Source: Portulaca oleracea | Lineage: Eukaryota > Streptophyta > Magnoliopsida > Caryophyllales > Portulacaceae | DNA length: 64,000 bases | Direction: 5' to 3' | Assembly: GCA_029582165.1 (NCBI GenBank) | Contig: CM055875.1 | Location: forward strand, 27,005,144-27,069,143 | Part shown: piece by piece, positions 11,870-22,773 of the stretch | How the letters are laid out: each line of letters starts with the position of its first letter | Position numbering within the stretch: position 1 is the stretch's first letter | Made by a program: the position numbers and the translations under genes | Notes under the pieces: generated by a model | What the model was told of the DNA's origin: nothing | Databases searched by the model: none | Seen by the model: only the letters and a program-made list of their open reading frames with translations

Positions 11870-12540
11870 TGGACATTAAGTACAATAAAATGACTATCAA
11901 GTATAACAGAAGGGTATATCAAGTACTTCATCATACATGAAGTATAACACCATGGGACATCAAGTATAACACCATGGGAGATCAAGCATTACCATTATGG
12001 ACATCAAGTATAATAGTAGGGAACATCAAGCATTATCAATATGGGCATCAAGAATAACAGTAGGGGGACATCAAGCATTATCATTATGGATATCAGGTAT
12101 AATAGTAGGGGACATCAAACATTATCATTATGAACATCAAGTATAAAACAGGGGACATCAAGCATTAACATTATGGGCATCAAGTACAACAGCAGGTGAC
12201 ATCAAGCATTATCATTATGGACATCAAGTATAACACCAAGAGATATCAAGCATTATCATTGTGGATATCAAGTATAAAAACAGAGGACATCAAGCATTAT
12301 CATTGTGGACATCAAGTATAACAATAGGGGACATTAAACATTATCATTGTGGATATCAAGTAAAACAACATGGAACATCAAGCATTATCAATATGGACAT
12401 CAAGTATAACAACATGGGACATCAAACATTATCAGTAAGGACATCAAGAATAACAGCAAGGGACATCAAACATTATCATTATGGATATCAAGTATAACAC
12501 CGGGGGGTATCAAGCATTGTCAGTATGAACATCAAGCATT
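11870..12540 (+). repeat. ~44-bp tandem array of GGACATCAAG(T/C)AT units
   Basis: A dimeric unit alternates GGACATCAAGTATAACA with GGGACATCAAGCATTATCAT and repeats about 14 times with scattered substitutions. The core GGACATC is the reverse complement of the GATGTCC word that fills the left half of the element. Copies are contiguous, with no unique spacers. Confidence 0.8.
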
Positions 12541-13379
12541 CCTAATCAAATTAAAACAAAGATTTGAAGTCAAGTTTTCCAACCCTCAACCCACACAAAC
12601 GTAAACAAAACTTTGAATTCAAATATTCCACCCCAAAGAAACCGACGACCCAATACCTTCCACTTGATCTCTCCTCATTCCCATCAGTGTGGCCTCCATC
12701 CTTCACCATTGTAGTCTAATTTCATAAAAAAAAAAACACATTCATTCATCGCTGTGGACATTATTCATATCATCAGTGGACATCAACCAATGTCACTGCG
12801 GACAACACCTCCACAATGTACAAATTTCATAATAAAAAAACCACGTTAACTCTAACCTTTCAGGACACAATTATCCCCAACTCCCACCCCTCAAACGTAA
12901 ATTAAACATTGAATTCACATATTTAAACTCCACAAACACTAACCTGTTACTTGGTTGTTCAACACCAATATATCTGGCATCATACACAATCGTTTGAATC
13001 AAACCCTAAATAGAAAACAAGGTAACTATGGGCATAATGATAAAGCCCCCAAAATCACCCAATTAGAAGCCTAAATCAACAATTACACCACCCACAAGCC
13101 ATCGAAAATCACCAAAGCAAACACCCAAAAACGATGATTGACCTTCTTGTCGAACGACTTCAACTTTCACGGAACCAAAAAATGCTTCTGGGACGAGCAT
13201 GACTTCAAATTCTAGGATTTCGTGGCTGGACGAACAATGACGGTTTCCCCAAGAAGAGGAGCAGGCGTTGTGACAATTGGGAGTGGAGAGGAAGATGAAT
13301 GCTTTTTGTTTTGGAATTTGGAGTACGAGCATGCGTTGTTTTCTGAAAATAGAAAAGGGTATTTCTTTTTTTTTTGTTT

Positions 13380-13529
13380 TTATTCCAAGCCTCACGTGAG
13401 CTAGGATATAATTGTAATAAAAAAAAAGCCAAACTCTTCTTTTTTTTTCAATCCATTGATTGATGATCCAAGGGTCCACATCCCTTATGCTCACATGCTC
13501 ACATAAACACAATGCTAATATGATCACTT

Positions 13530-13532
<3 letters not shown>
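13380..13532 (-). repeat. right terminal inverted repeat of the 5.3 kb element
   Basis: Ends TGATCACTTCCC, the inverse of the left terminus. It shares the CTCACGTGA, CCAAGGGTCCA and CTCACATGCTCACATAAAC blocks with the left end in inverted order. Confidence 0.7.

Positions 13533-13571
<39 letters not shown>
13533..13571. repeat. (TA)n microsatellite
   Basis: About 38 bases of uninterrupted TA repeat directly abut the right end of the 5.3 kb element. Confidence 0.9.
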
Positions 13572-13575
<4 letters not shown>

Positions 13576-13576
13576 G

Positions 13577-13720
13577 TAGGATAAACCAAACTTTATGTCC
13601 ATTTTGATATAATAAATCAAATTTAACTTTTTGTTAATGGCAAACTGTACTAAACATAATATTTTTCTTAGTGAACCTCCACCAATTTCCGGTTACTGGA
13701 AAAATGACATAGAGGTTTTT
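13577..13720 (+). mobile_element. diverged Mutator terminal-repeat fragment
   Basis: Shares the ordered words GTCCATTTTGAT, TTAACTTTTTG, AGTGAACCTC and GGAAAAATGACAT with the left terminal repeat of the Mutator element at 15742. The outer GGGAAATTGG terminus is missing, so this is a fragment of another family member. Confidence 0.55.
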
Positions 13721-13778
13721 TTGCTGATTGAAATGAACATAATATTTATTTATTTATTTATTGGCAAACTTTTTGTTA

Positions 13779-13815
13779 ATCCCTTATACTCACATGCTCA
13801 CATAAACATAATATT
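13779..13815 (+). mobile_element. truncated end of the 5.3 kb element family
   Basis: ATCCCTTATACTCACATGCT and CACATAAACA repeat the right-end sequence at 13487-13511, but here it runs into an (ATTT)n tract. Confidence 0.5.
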
Positions 13816-13837
13816 TATTTATTTATTTATTTATTTC

Positions 13838-15741
13838 TCAATTAAGTGTCAACGTATTTCAATTATTCATTTATTTATTTATTGATGTTCGAATTTATTT
13901 AATTACTTGTCATGAATTATATCGTAACACTTCCCGAATAAAATTATTACTAAGCAAGATTAATTTATAGATATGTGAATTCTCTCTTTCCCTTCTATTA
14001 ACCAAAATGAGAATTACTCACTCTTTCACTCCAAACAATATCAAAGATTAGTGAAAGATTACTCAAACAATAAGCCTTATCTCTATTATACTCTCAATAC
14101 AAGCATGTAGACACTCTCAAGCACAAGATACATATCATCTTACTCCCTAAAATCATATCCTAAAAACAGGGGTCCTCTTTCCAAAAGAGGTTGCTTTACA
14201 CCTTTTCCCCCTTCCCAACAAGCTACCTTTCTCAAGTTCCAATCCCACCATTGCCAAAAGCTTCCATGGCTGACATCTTTTCCTTGCGAACAATGTTTAA
14301 TAATGCAACTTTCAGCCTTGAATTGGATCTTGTAAGCAGATTGAAAACTTATAAATTAGGAAACAAATCAGAACAATCAAACAATCCCTTAACTCCCTTC
14401 ACCTCTCCTTCTTGACAATCACCACCAATCACAACCACCGGCCACCACCGTCAACACCACCTATCGCCGCCGAGACCACCAACCCACCACCAAAACAACC
14501 ACCTTCATCTCCACCAACCACCACATCCAAGACCACCATGACCGCCCCAAATCAAGACCCAATCTGCAAAGCACAACCCAAACAAACACTCACCCATCCT
14601 TCTCTCTCTGAATTCGAATCACTAGCCATTACCACCTCTACAACCGCCGCCCACAACCACCCCGAAAACCATCATAAACCACCCACAAAACAACCCCAAA
14701 AGTATACCGACATACTTGAGTTTTGCCGACCCCCTGTTCGGTCGCCGCCGCCGCCGGCCACGAAATCTGACCGAACTCGCCACCGCCCTCCGCCGTCGCT
14801 TTTGACCTCCGACCACCGACGTGTCCAAAACCCCAGTGACCACCCTTCTGTTTCTTGTTCTCTCTTTCTCCCTGTTGTGCGTATTGAAGAAGGGGATGAG
14901 GGAGAAAAGTCCAACCCCTTTAATTCCCAAATCAATATTGTTAATATCATTCCTTGGGCCTTAATTAGTTCAGCAATGTAGTCCAACTCATCCACCTTGG
15001 TAATTTCCTAAATTTATTTTACTTACTTATTTATTTATTTTACACTCTAATTTTTCTTAATATTCTCCTTTCTCAAATAAATTAATACTCTATTAAATTA
15101 AAATTAAGATTTGGTTACTTAATTTCATTGTCCAAAGTACTGAGAAATTTATCAATTTTCGGGAAGAAAAATGTATAATTCGATGACTATATCTTTAAAA
15201 ATCAATTATTTGATTTTATTCAATTATGTAATTACATATATGCTCAAGTAACCATTTATTTGGTTTCATAATATATTTTTTCATATTAAATTGTGGACCC
15301 TTATCAGCACACCCGGTACCGGAGCCTGAGTTAGTAACCGATTCAGATATGCGCATAGTTAAAGACATGATCTTATGGTTGCTTTACAACATTTCATATC
15401 ATATAGATTGGCCTAAGAACCAATTGGGGGTTTCCACTCAGATAATAACAATCGAGCAATCAAGTTTTTATAATATTTCCTCTCTCCCTCGTTTTCAAAG
15501 GAAAATGAATTTCAAACCGAGTTCACCTAAATATTATTTTATTTTTACATTATAGTGTCGAATTATGTTGAGTTTCATCTCACGTTTTATTTTTAAAATA
15601 ATGTTTTGTTTTAGGTACCCAGGGGAAGGGAAAAACGCCAGCTCCAAACTGAAATGTGTCAGCTGGCAGACACTTAAGCTTATGAAAATTCACTAGAGTG
15701 GCTCAGTACCTTTTTCTGCATATTTTGATGTGATTATGTTT
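13838..15741 (+). repeat. chromovirus 5' LTR, left portion
   Basis: From CTCAATTAAGTGTCAACG onward it matches the 3' LTR (from about 39140) base for base over long stretches, up to about 15264. The outer ~90 bases (TGTAACACCCC...) are replaced by an (ATTT)n tract. Bases ~15265-15741 have no counterpart in the 3' LTR. Both LTRs share a Pro-rich ORF near 14191, which is probably chance reading of LTR sequence. The LTR resumes at 28344. Confidence 0.75.
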
Positions 15742-16085
15742 GGGAAATTGGAATCTAATAATTTAAACTTTAGGTCCATTTTGATTTGACAAAACGAACT
15801 TAACATTTTGCTATTGGTGAACCAAACTTAACAACATATTTTTTTTTTCCAGTGAACCTCAGTCCATCTCTGGCCATCGGAAAAATGACATGGCATTATT
15901 TATGATGAGGTGGATTTTTTTAAATGCGAAAATTAAAAGAAAAAGAAATATGGCATGTGTTTGTTGATGTGGCAAACCTAATTATTCATTCCCCCCATCT
16001 GACTTAGCATTTACATATTTTAATTAAATAAAAAAAAATAAACCCCCCCCCCCCCCCGCCTCAGAAATTCCCTCCCCTTAAACTC
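15742..16085 (+). repeat. left TIR of the Mutator element
   Basis: Matches the inverse of the right end through TAGGTCCATTTTGAT, AGTGAACCTCAGTCCATCTC and GAAATATGGCATGTGTTTGT. Near 16000 it still pairs (CCCCCCATCTGAC). A C-tract occupies 16043-16058. Confidence 0.85.
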
Positions 16086-16339
16086 CTTCATTTTTCTTTT
16101 AGGTTTAGGAATCCAATTATTCAATCTTCAATCCCCAGCCCCTTTCCCTACTCTCTCCTCCTCTCCTCCTCTTCCATCTCTCTGGTTCCATTCATCATTG
16201 TTTCTCTGGCCTAAGCCATCGTCGACGAAGCCAATTTCGAAATCGAAACACCCAATTGCAGAAGACAGAGAAGTCAGAGAATATGGCATAAAGCCAAAGT
16301 GTTGGTGGTTCCAATTGCAGAAGGGCATCACCGTCGGAG

Positions 16340-16760
16340 ATGTCAATTTCAAAATCGAGACACCCAAATGCGGCGGTGCTGAAATGTGAACATGGTATTC
16401 CAACAGCACTACAAACATGTAGGAAAGAGTCTAATTACGGGAGAAAGTTTTATGGATGCAAATTGTGGAAAGTGAGTTTCAGTCTGGATCAAACAATTTT
16501 GTTATGCACATGTAATTGGGGTCTGATTTCATTTGTGTTTGTAGGATCAATTTCAGAAATGTGGTTTTTTTATATGGGAGGATGAGGTTGAGATGCAACT
16601 ACTTGAGAAGAACAATACTTTGGAGGAAAGGGTCGAGCAATTGTTGTCCGAAGTGACAAGAATGAGACATGAATTGCAGGTAGTGAAGGAAGAAAATGCT
16701 AAGCTTAAAACTAAGATTGGGAAAGAGAAGAAGAAGAGGAAGGCAGCTGCGCTGAGCTGA
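16340..16760 (+). CDS. GRF-type zinc finger protein carried by the Mutator element
   Basis: Two exons, 16340-16471 and 16545-16760, join in phase 0 across a GT-AG intron to give 115 residues. Residues 16-60 form a GRF zinc-finger-like domain: CEHGIP, a second Cys, NYGRKFYGCKLW, then QKCGFFIWEDE. This is the Cys pattern and GR-F-Y-C core of the plant small GRF proteins (At4g04775-like). Residues ~60-110 are a leucine-rich coiled coil ending in a Lys/Arg cluster. It is transcribed toward the transposase gene, so the two are convergent as in the two-gene maize MuDR. The frame is intact while the transposase gene is dead. Function unknown; GRF domains in other proteins bind nucleic acid. Confidence 0.65.
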
Positions 16761-16911
16761 TGAATGTGAGAAACCAAATGCTCATTTAGAAAGGGGTTGG
16801 TAGTAACAAATTAGGTTGGATAAAAATTTGTATGCTTTTTGTTGTCTTGTTTGTATTTCTTAACATTATTAGGGCTTAGGAGGAATAGGTGAGGTAGGTG
16901 AAGTATCTTTC

Positions 16912-16965
16912 AATGTAGTATGGTGGTAGTTGGTTGAATGTAGTATGGTGGTAGTTGGTTGTATG
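16912..16965 (+). repeat. 26-bp tandem duplication
   Basis: TGTAGTATGGTGGTAGTTGG occurs twice in tandem, with a related TGTAGTTGGTG copy just after. It lies between the GRF gene and the transposase 3' end. Confidence 0.7.
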
Positions 16966-17650
16966 TATGCAGTTGGTGTATTGTAGTTGGTGTATTGAAT
17001 GAATCGTTTGACTCTTTATATGAAATAATAGTGTACCAAATGTTCAAGCTTCTGTATTTATGGCAACGGTGTTGGCTTTGCTTTATAAAGCACCAAGCTA
17101 AACATGTTCTGTTCCACAATTTCCTTTAGTACCAACTTATGCAGTGATATATGACTGTTGAATATGCTTGTATTGCTAGCCTTCTACACAAACTCACACC
17201 ATCTTGCCCTCAGCAGCAGTCATCAGCATTGATGCATCAGACACACTCAGCTTCAGCATGAAGACCTTTAAACCATCCAAATGTAAATTGAACTCATCAG
17301 CATCAGACCACACTCAGACCACACTTAGCAAACCTGTGAAGCAAGTTTCTGGCAAAAATACTCCAACTCTCAACCCACTTTAAACTTACCAATTTAAAAT
17401 GAACTCATATATATACATTCAGAATAATAATAAGAAAAGAATAAGGAAACACAACCAAATTTAAGACCATTAAGCATTTATAAACTTAAAAACATTGCCA
17501 TTGTCTTACATAATCATCATAGTAATCACCCTCAGCAGCAGTCATGTTTTGGGAGGGTATATAATCACAAAATATCAAACCATAATATGTTCTAATAGAG
17601 ATTGCTTCTAGGCCAGAATAATCCATACTAGTACATAATCATCAAAATAA

Positions 17651-20600
17651 TCAATTGTACATTCTGCTTCCAGTTGGACATTGCAACATCTTCCTTTTCA
17701 AAAACTTTCTTAGAATCTTGCTCCCAAAAGCTATCTTCCAGCCAGTACTCAGGTCCCCTACCAGTTGTACTAATTGGGAAGGTTGGTGGTTGATGCCTAA
17801 GATACATAATTGGTGGTCCACTTGATGATGCTTGGTTATCCTAAATAAAAAAGAAAGCAAAGTTGGTGAGTGTAGGACAAAGTGGCCTACAAGAGATGCT
17901 TTGTGTCTCCAACAAAAACTTTAAACAAATAGATAAAGATAAGGTATGAGTCTTACCCTCTCATTCATGCTTCCCAACCAGTACTCAGCTCCCCTACCAC
18001 CACCTCTACCTCTCCTTCCAGCTCCTCCCCTTCCAAATCCACCTCTAACAGCTGATTCCCCTCTAATTCTAGTTGCACCACCCCTCCTAGATCCACCTCT
18101 AATAGTTGCTTCCCTCTAATTCCAGTTGGACCACCCCTCCTAGATCCACCTCTACTAGTTGCATTTGTCATTGTTGCTCCAGTAGAATCCATATTGCCAG
18201 CTTGGTTCTGTTCTTTCGTCGACCTTCCTCTTGGTCTTCTTTCTTGGTGTGGTGGTTGTGGTGGTAAGTTTGACTTGTTGGGGCAACCCTTTTTGTTGTG
18301 CCTAAGTACTTTACACAAGGTGCACACCATAACCCGACCATGCCTTGTCAACCTTCCCGGACGTTTTGGATCTTTATGGGGGTCTTTCCTCCTATTTTTT
18401 TTGGGTCTTCCAGGTCTAGCAGTGATTGGTGGAGGTTGGAGTGATAGATCAACATGAGGCCAGCGCCTTTGTCCAAGACATGGGTTTATGGCTCCCTCAT
18501 AAGCCTTGGCGTACATATCTTTTTTGAGGTAACAATGCGCAAAAATTTCAGCATCCTTTTTAAGCCATCCAGCACAACTAATTGCACGACAACATGGTAT
18601 TCCAGTCATATCCCATTTTCTACATGTACATGTGTCATTATTCATGTCAACTCGTAGGGAATCCATCTTGTAGTGGACCTGGAAAACATTGTTACCAACT
18701 AGTTGAGGGGTACAATGTCTTGCCTCTTCTTTCTCCTCCTCAAGCTTTTTCCTCATTTGTGGGCATATTTCATCAACTGATTGAGCAATTATGGATCTTT
18801 TGGTCACTATTCTCTCCATCAAAGCCATCCTGATGTCTTCTAACATGTATAGTAGATGCTTGTGTCGTGCTTGCACAATGTATGCATTGAAAGTTTCCGC
18901 CATGTTGCTTACAATGACATCACATTTAAACTCGGGCCTCATGAAAGCTCAACAAAAAACTTTAGGGTCATGTTTCATGAAATCCTGAAAGGCTTGAGGA
19001 GACACTTGTTTCAACTCATCTAATGCCTCCTTGAAGTCTATGTTGTTGTAGGCTTTAGCAGCCTTCCAAAATAGGAGCTTCAACTCTTCCCCCTTGTGGA
19101 GTTTCTTCTAGTTAGAGTAGATGTGCCTAGCACAATGTCTGTGCTCACATATAGGCAAAACAGTTGCAATGCCATTCAAAATTGCCTACATGAACATAAG
19201 TAGTATCAACCTTTGTTAGATAATACCAACATAACCCTAAAACAAAGACAACTAAAAACAAAGACAACTTTGAATTTTACCTGATGTTCATCAGAAATGA
19301 TAGTCCAACCTAGCCCCTGAGTGCTTTCAATACACTCATTCAGATTGGTGAAAAACCATTCCCAACTCTCATTGTTCTCACCTTCCACAACAGCCCATGC
19401 TAATGGAAACATTTGATTGTTTCCATCCATTCCAATAGCGGACAATAGACATCCTCCTAAAAAGGTTTTCAAGAATGTCCCATCTATGCATAAAACCTTT
19501 CTACAACCCGCCAAAAGCCCCTTTCTTAAGCCCTCAAAACACACAAAGAACCTATGAAAAATAGGTCGTTCTCCCTCCTTACCTGGCCTACTTTTCAGTA
19601 TGAAACGACTGCCACCATTAGACCTTTTCAACTCTTCCAGATAACTACCAACCTTGGAGTAATGGTCAAACATTGAACCGTGCAACAGATACTTGGCATG
19701 CTCTCTTGCTTTATATGCAGTCCATAAAGGCATCACTATATTTTGGTTCTTTCTTACAGTGTTAATGAACTCCTTGGCTGGCCAATTTGGCTTTTCTTTG
19801 AAAACTTCTAGGTATTACTAGGCTGCCCATGTGTACTTCAGTTGTGGATTCTTCAACATGCTCCGATTGCATCTATGATCTCCTTTAACAGTCCAAACAA
19901 GCCAGCTAGCTTTGTGCTTGTCATATGAGATATAAACATAAAAATGACAACCAGGTTTGCAAACTGCCGCTAACCTTCTTCTTTTGGTGTCTGAAATTCC
20001 TATTTTGCAGCTATACCCTTGAGCAATTGCATAGGAGGCTACTGCAGATTTGAATACCTCAGCTGATGGAAACACCATTCCAACCTGCCACTTGAAAGTC
20101 TTCCAATCTGTGGATGAGTCAACATTTTTTATTTTCTTCTTCTTCTTCCTCAAAAGCCTAGGTAAATCCTCATCTTCTTCACCTGAAGTTTCCATTTCTT
20201 CCTCTGAGTCCTCATATTCAGAATGATATGCAGCTTCAACATCACTTTGAATTGAGTAGGGGACCTGTTTTGAAGCTTTCTTGGCTACTACTTTCTCAAA
20301 GTAAGCTTTTTTCTGTTGGTCACACTCCACCACCTTTTCCTTTGACCGAGGCCATTCATCATCACTAGTTTCTATGTCATCAACATAATCATAAAAGTTA
20401 TCATCATCTTCATCTCCACTAGAACCTTCATCAAAGTCATTCATCCTCTTTCTAGGTCTACCTCTTGATGATGATGCTCCATTATCATCTTTTCTAAAGT
20501 ACTCAGCTTCCCAGTCACTCCCATCTTCCTCTTCATCCATAGGATCACCTCCAATCAATTGATCCCAAGGGATAGGTGAATCAGGCCTGTCATCATCCCA

Positions 20601-21152
20601 ATCCCAGTCCTCAACTGCATTGCCTTGGACATGTTCATCAGTCACTTGAGAAGTATGGGTTGAAATGGGTTGGTCTGTAGGGTTGGACAGATTTGACTGG
20701 GTGGTGGGGTTGGTTTCCTTCGACTGGGCTGAAATGGGTTAGTCTAAAGTAGACACATTGGCATTGGGTTGGGTTGTGTGAGTTGGGCTACTTGGACAAG
20801 GGAGTGCTTCATGAATTGGCTGAACATCCTCAGCAACATCAACTTTGTGTTCAAGATACACTATCAATTTTTTGTCAACCTTAGCAGCCTGGGCCATATC
20901 CAAAGATTCCAAATCACCTTTGCAAGTCCTCAAACCCTCAAACAAACTCATTCCAGGAATGAGATATGTGAACCTTTCAACATTATTATACCCCAACATT
21001 TATGCAAATCCAAGCACCTCCAAATCAGTTAACATATCCACATCCACAGGCCATATTTTGTTCACCTCACCACCCACATACTCCAATTCTTCTTCACTAA
21101 CATACACAAATTTACCCCCATGGTGTATCTCCACTGTTATATCATCATCCAT
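17651..21152 (-). pseudogene. mudrA-like Mutator transposase pseudogene
   Basis: Read from ATG at 21152. Exon 1 (19281-21152) is one 624-codon frame: a short PB1-like N-terminus, an acidic linker, a Mutator DNA-binding domain (residues ~460-550, FKSAVASYAIAQGY and WTVKGDHRCNRS), then the MULE catalytic region with CIDGTFLK and ISDEHQ Asp motifs. A GT-AG intron (19186-19280) leads to exon 2, with a SWIM-type finger (CTCRKWDMTGIPCC) and a C-X2-C-X4-H-X4-C knuckle, then RGG-rich sequence and a further exon near 17651-17840. Nonsense codons lie at 21000, 20739, 19818, 19815, 19108 and 18949, with a frameshift near 18113. The SWIM His is Arg. A retrotransposon sits 16 bases upstream of the ATG. 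It cannot make active transposase. Confidence 0.88.
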
Positions 21153-21168
21153 TCTTGACAACTACAAC

Positions 21169-22645
21169 TGATAACTGCGTTTCATGATTATATTTTTAGG
21201 GGTTTTTAATAGTGAATTAGGGAGAGTTTTATGTGTGAACCTTGATTTTTATTCCAATTTCCCTACTACACTTGGTGTTGTTGGCTTTGATGTGAATTTG
21301 TAGGTTTTGAGGCCAAAACACTAACTTTCTCTCAACTTCAGGCAAGAGTGAATATACCACGGACCTCTACATGTCAAACCCAAACCGTGGTACAAATTTG
21401 GGACGGAAAGGAGCAAGGAATGGCCGGGCAGCAGCAACCTCGGGCAGCCCGAGGTGGTGGCCACGGTCCGTGGTGGTTCAGCTCCTTGTGCCTAACTCAT
21501 TTTTTGCGAAGGAAAGAAGAAAGAAACGAAACAGTGGCAACCACGGGCAGCCCGTGGTGATCACCACGGTCCGTGGTGTACGGACTTGTACGGACCGAGG
21601 TGGACTGCCTATGCAGATCGGTTGTTTTCGCGAGTAGAAAAGGGGGCAAGCGGCAATTTTTCGATATTCAGTCATTTTCTATCAGTTTTCCTTCATTCTT
21701 TGGACGTGAAGGAGAGAAAAGAGAGCCCTAATACTTCCATTCTACTCCTCTCCCCCACCATCAAGATTCAAGACCGAATCGATTCAAGAGAAACCAAGAT
21801 CAAGATTCGCAAAGGAAAGGAGCGACGTTCGCGACGAAGGTTTCACCCCGGGATCGAAAGGCTCGACGAGTTGTATTCTTCGCAATTCTATTCTTTCTTT
21901 TCGATTTTCTTCTTAGTTTTGAGATTCGATTATGATATTTGGAACTTATGTCGTGTTTTCATTGAATATGAGTGAGTAGTTTCTTTGAATTCTAGGGTTT
22001 TGCAACCCGAAACAATGTGGTTTGATTGATTGTTATTAGTTTGTGCATGAATTCTTGACTAGAATCAATAGAAGGTTGTGTTTACCATGTTTATGAGTAT
22101 TCTTAAGGCCTTGGATATTTGTAAGTTTGAGATTAACCTGAGAAGTACTGAAAGGTGAATTAGGGTAATCTGACTACCAACCTGTCTACCTAGGATTGCG
22201 AAAGTTGAAAAAGGAGTAGTAAACTAGGGAATCATTAGATAACCTGACCTTTTGAGACCTTCAATTCTGTTTAACCTAAAAGGCATACGGAAGTTGTTGA
22301 TTAGGTTGTTTAGAATAATTCTATTTAGCATCGAAAGGGCGATAGAATTCAGAGGTTGTTGATTCTTGATTCGTTCTTGAATGTATGATTGTGTAGGCTA
22401 GGTTTTAGTAATCGAACTCGTTGTTAGGTTAATATCTCCCTAGAAGTCTTTCTCTCTTGATTAGAACATTAGATTAATTTTTCTTGCTTTATTAGTTTTA
22501 TTAGTTTGTTAAACCTTTTCCAAAACCCAAAACCTGATTAGCTTAGCAATCGATATAGAGATTAGTTTATTGTGCTGCTAAGTGAGTCCCTGTGAGATCG
22601 ACCTTGACGTGCTACTACGTACACCGTGCGCTTGCGGCCCTGTCA
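21169..22645 (+). repeat. 5' LTR of the 21.2-27.2 kb retrotransposon
   Basis: Starts TGATAACTGCG and ends GCGGCCCTGTCA, 1477 bp. It contains clustered palindromes around CCACGGTCCGTGG near 21540-21600. Confidence 0.92.
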
Positions 22646-22651
22646 AGTTTT

Positions 22652-22670
22652 TGGTGCCGTTGCCGGGGAC
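22652..22670 (+). promoter_or_regulatory. primer binding site, tRNA-Asp
   Basis: TGGTGCCGTTGCCGGGGAC, six bases after the LTR, matches the complement of the plant tRNA-Asp(GTC) 3' end at 17 of its first 18 positions (C to T at position 4). Confidence 0.8.
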
Positions 22671-22773
22671 TCTGTCCCTAGCAGTTGGTAAATGAACCCT
22701 CTTAGGTTGACTAAGTTGTTTTCTGTTTTCTTTTTTTCTTTTCTTTATCTTTTATAAAAAGAAAAACAAAAAA

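Larger units (their letters stand above)
8191..13532. mobile_element. 5.3 kb TIR element with GATGTCC arrays (MULE-like)
   Basis: Both ends start GGGAAGTGATCATAT when read inward. They stay similar for about 150 bases, sharing GTTTATGTGA, CATGTGAGCAT, GGACCCTTGGAT, CAATCAATGGAT and CTCACGTGA. Flanks are AT repeats (left AAATATATA, right TATATATAT), so a target duplication is plausible but cannot be delimited. The interior carries a 160-bp tandem repeat, many GATGTCC heptamers on the left half, a 440-bp duplication, a FAR1-like transposase tail fragment on the minus strand near 11.6 kb, and a 44-bp array rich in GGACATC on the right half. The transposase remnant and long TIRs point to a Mutator-like element. 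No intact ORF, so it would need a helper. Confidence 0.65.

Noticed and set aside
11870..12540. CRISPR-like repeat array
   Set aside because: Units are contiguous and degenerate with no unique spacers, there are no cas genes, and the sequence is plant nuclear DNA.
13063..13620. 185-codon minus-strand ORF
   Set aside because: It spans the right TIR of the 5.3 kb element and the TA microsatellite, with no domain.
14191..14415. 74-codon ORF conserved in both chromovirus LTRs
   Set aside because: Conservation follows from LTR identity, and the ORF has no domain or codon signal.
14412..14981. 189-codon Pro/Thr-rich ORF
   Set aside because: Low-complexity reading of CCACC-rich LTR sequence. The equivalent region of the 3' LTR is frameshifted, and antisense frames are equally open.
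21348..21975. ORFs of 70-129 codons, repeated at 25892-26512
   Set aside because: LTR sequence duplicated in both LTRs, with no recognisable protein.
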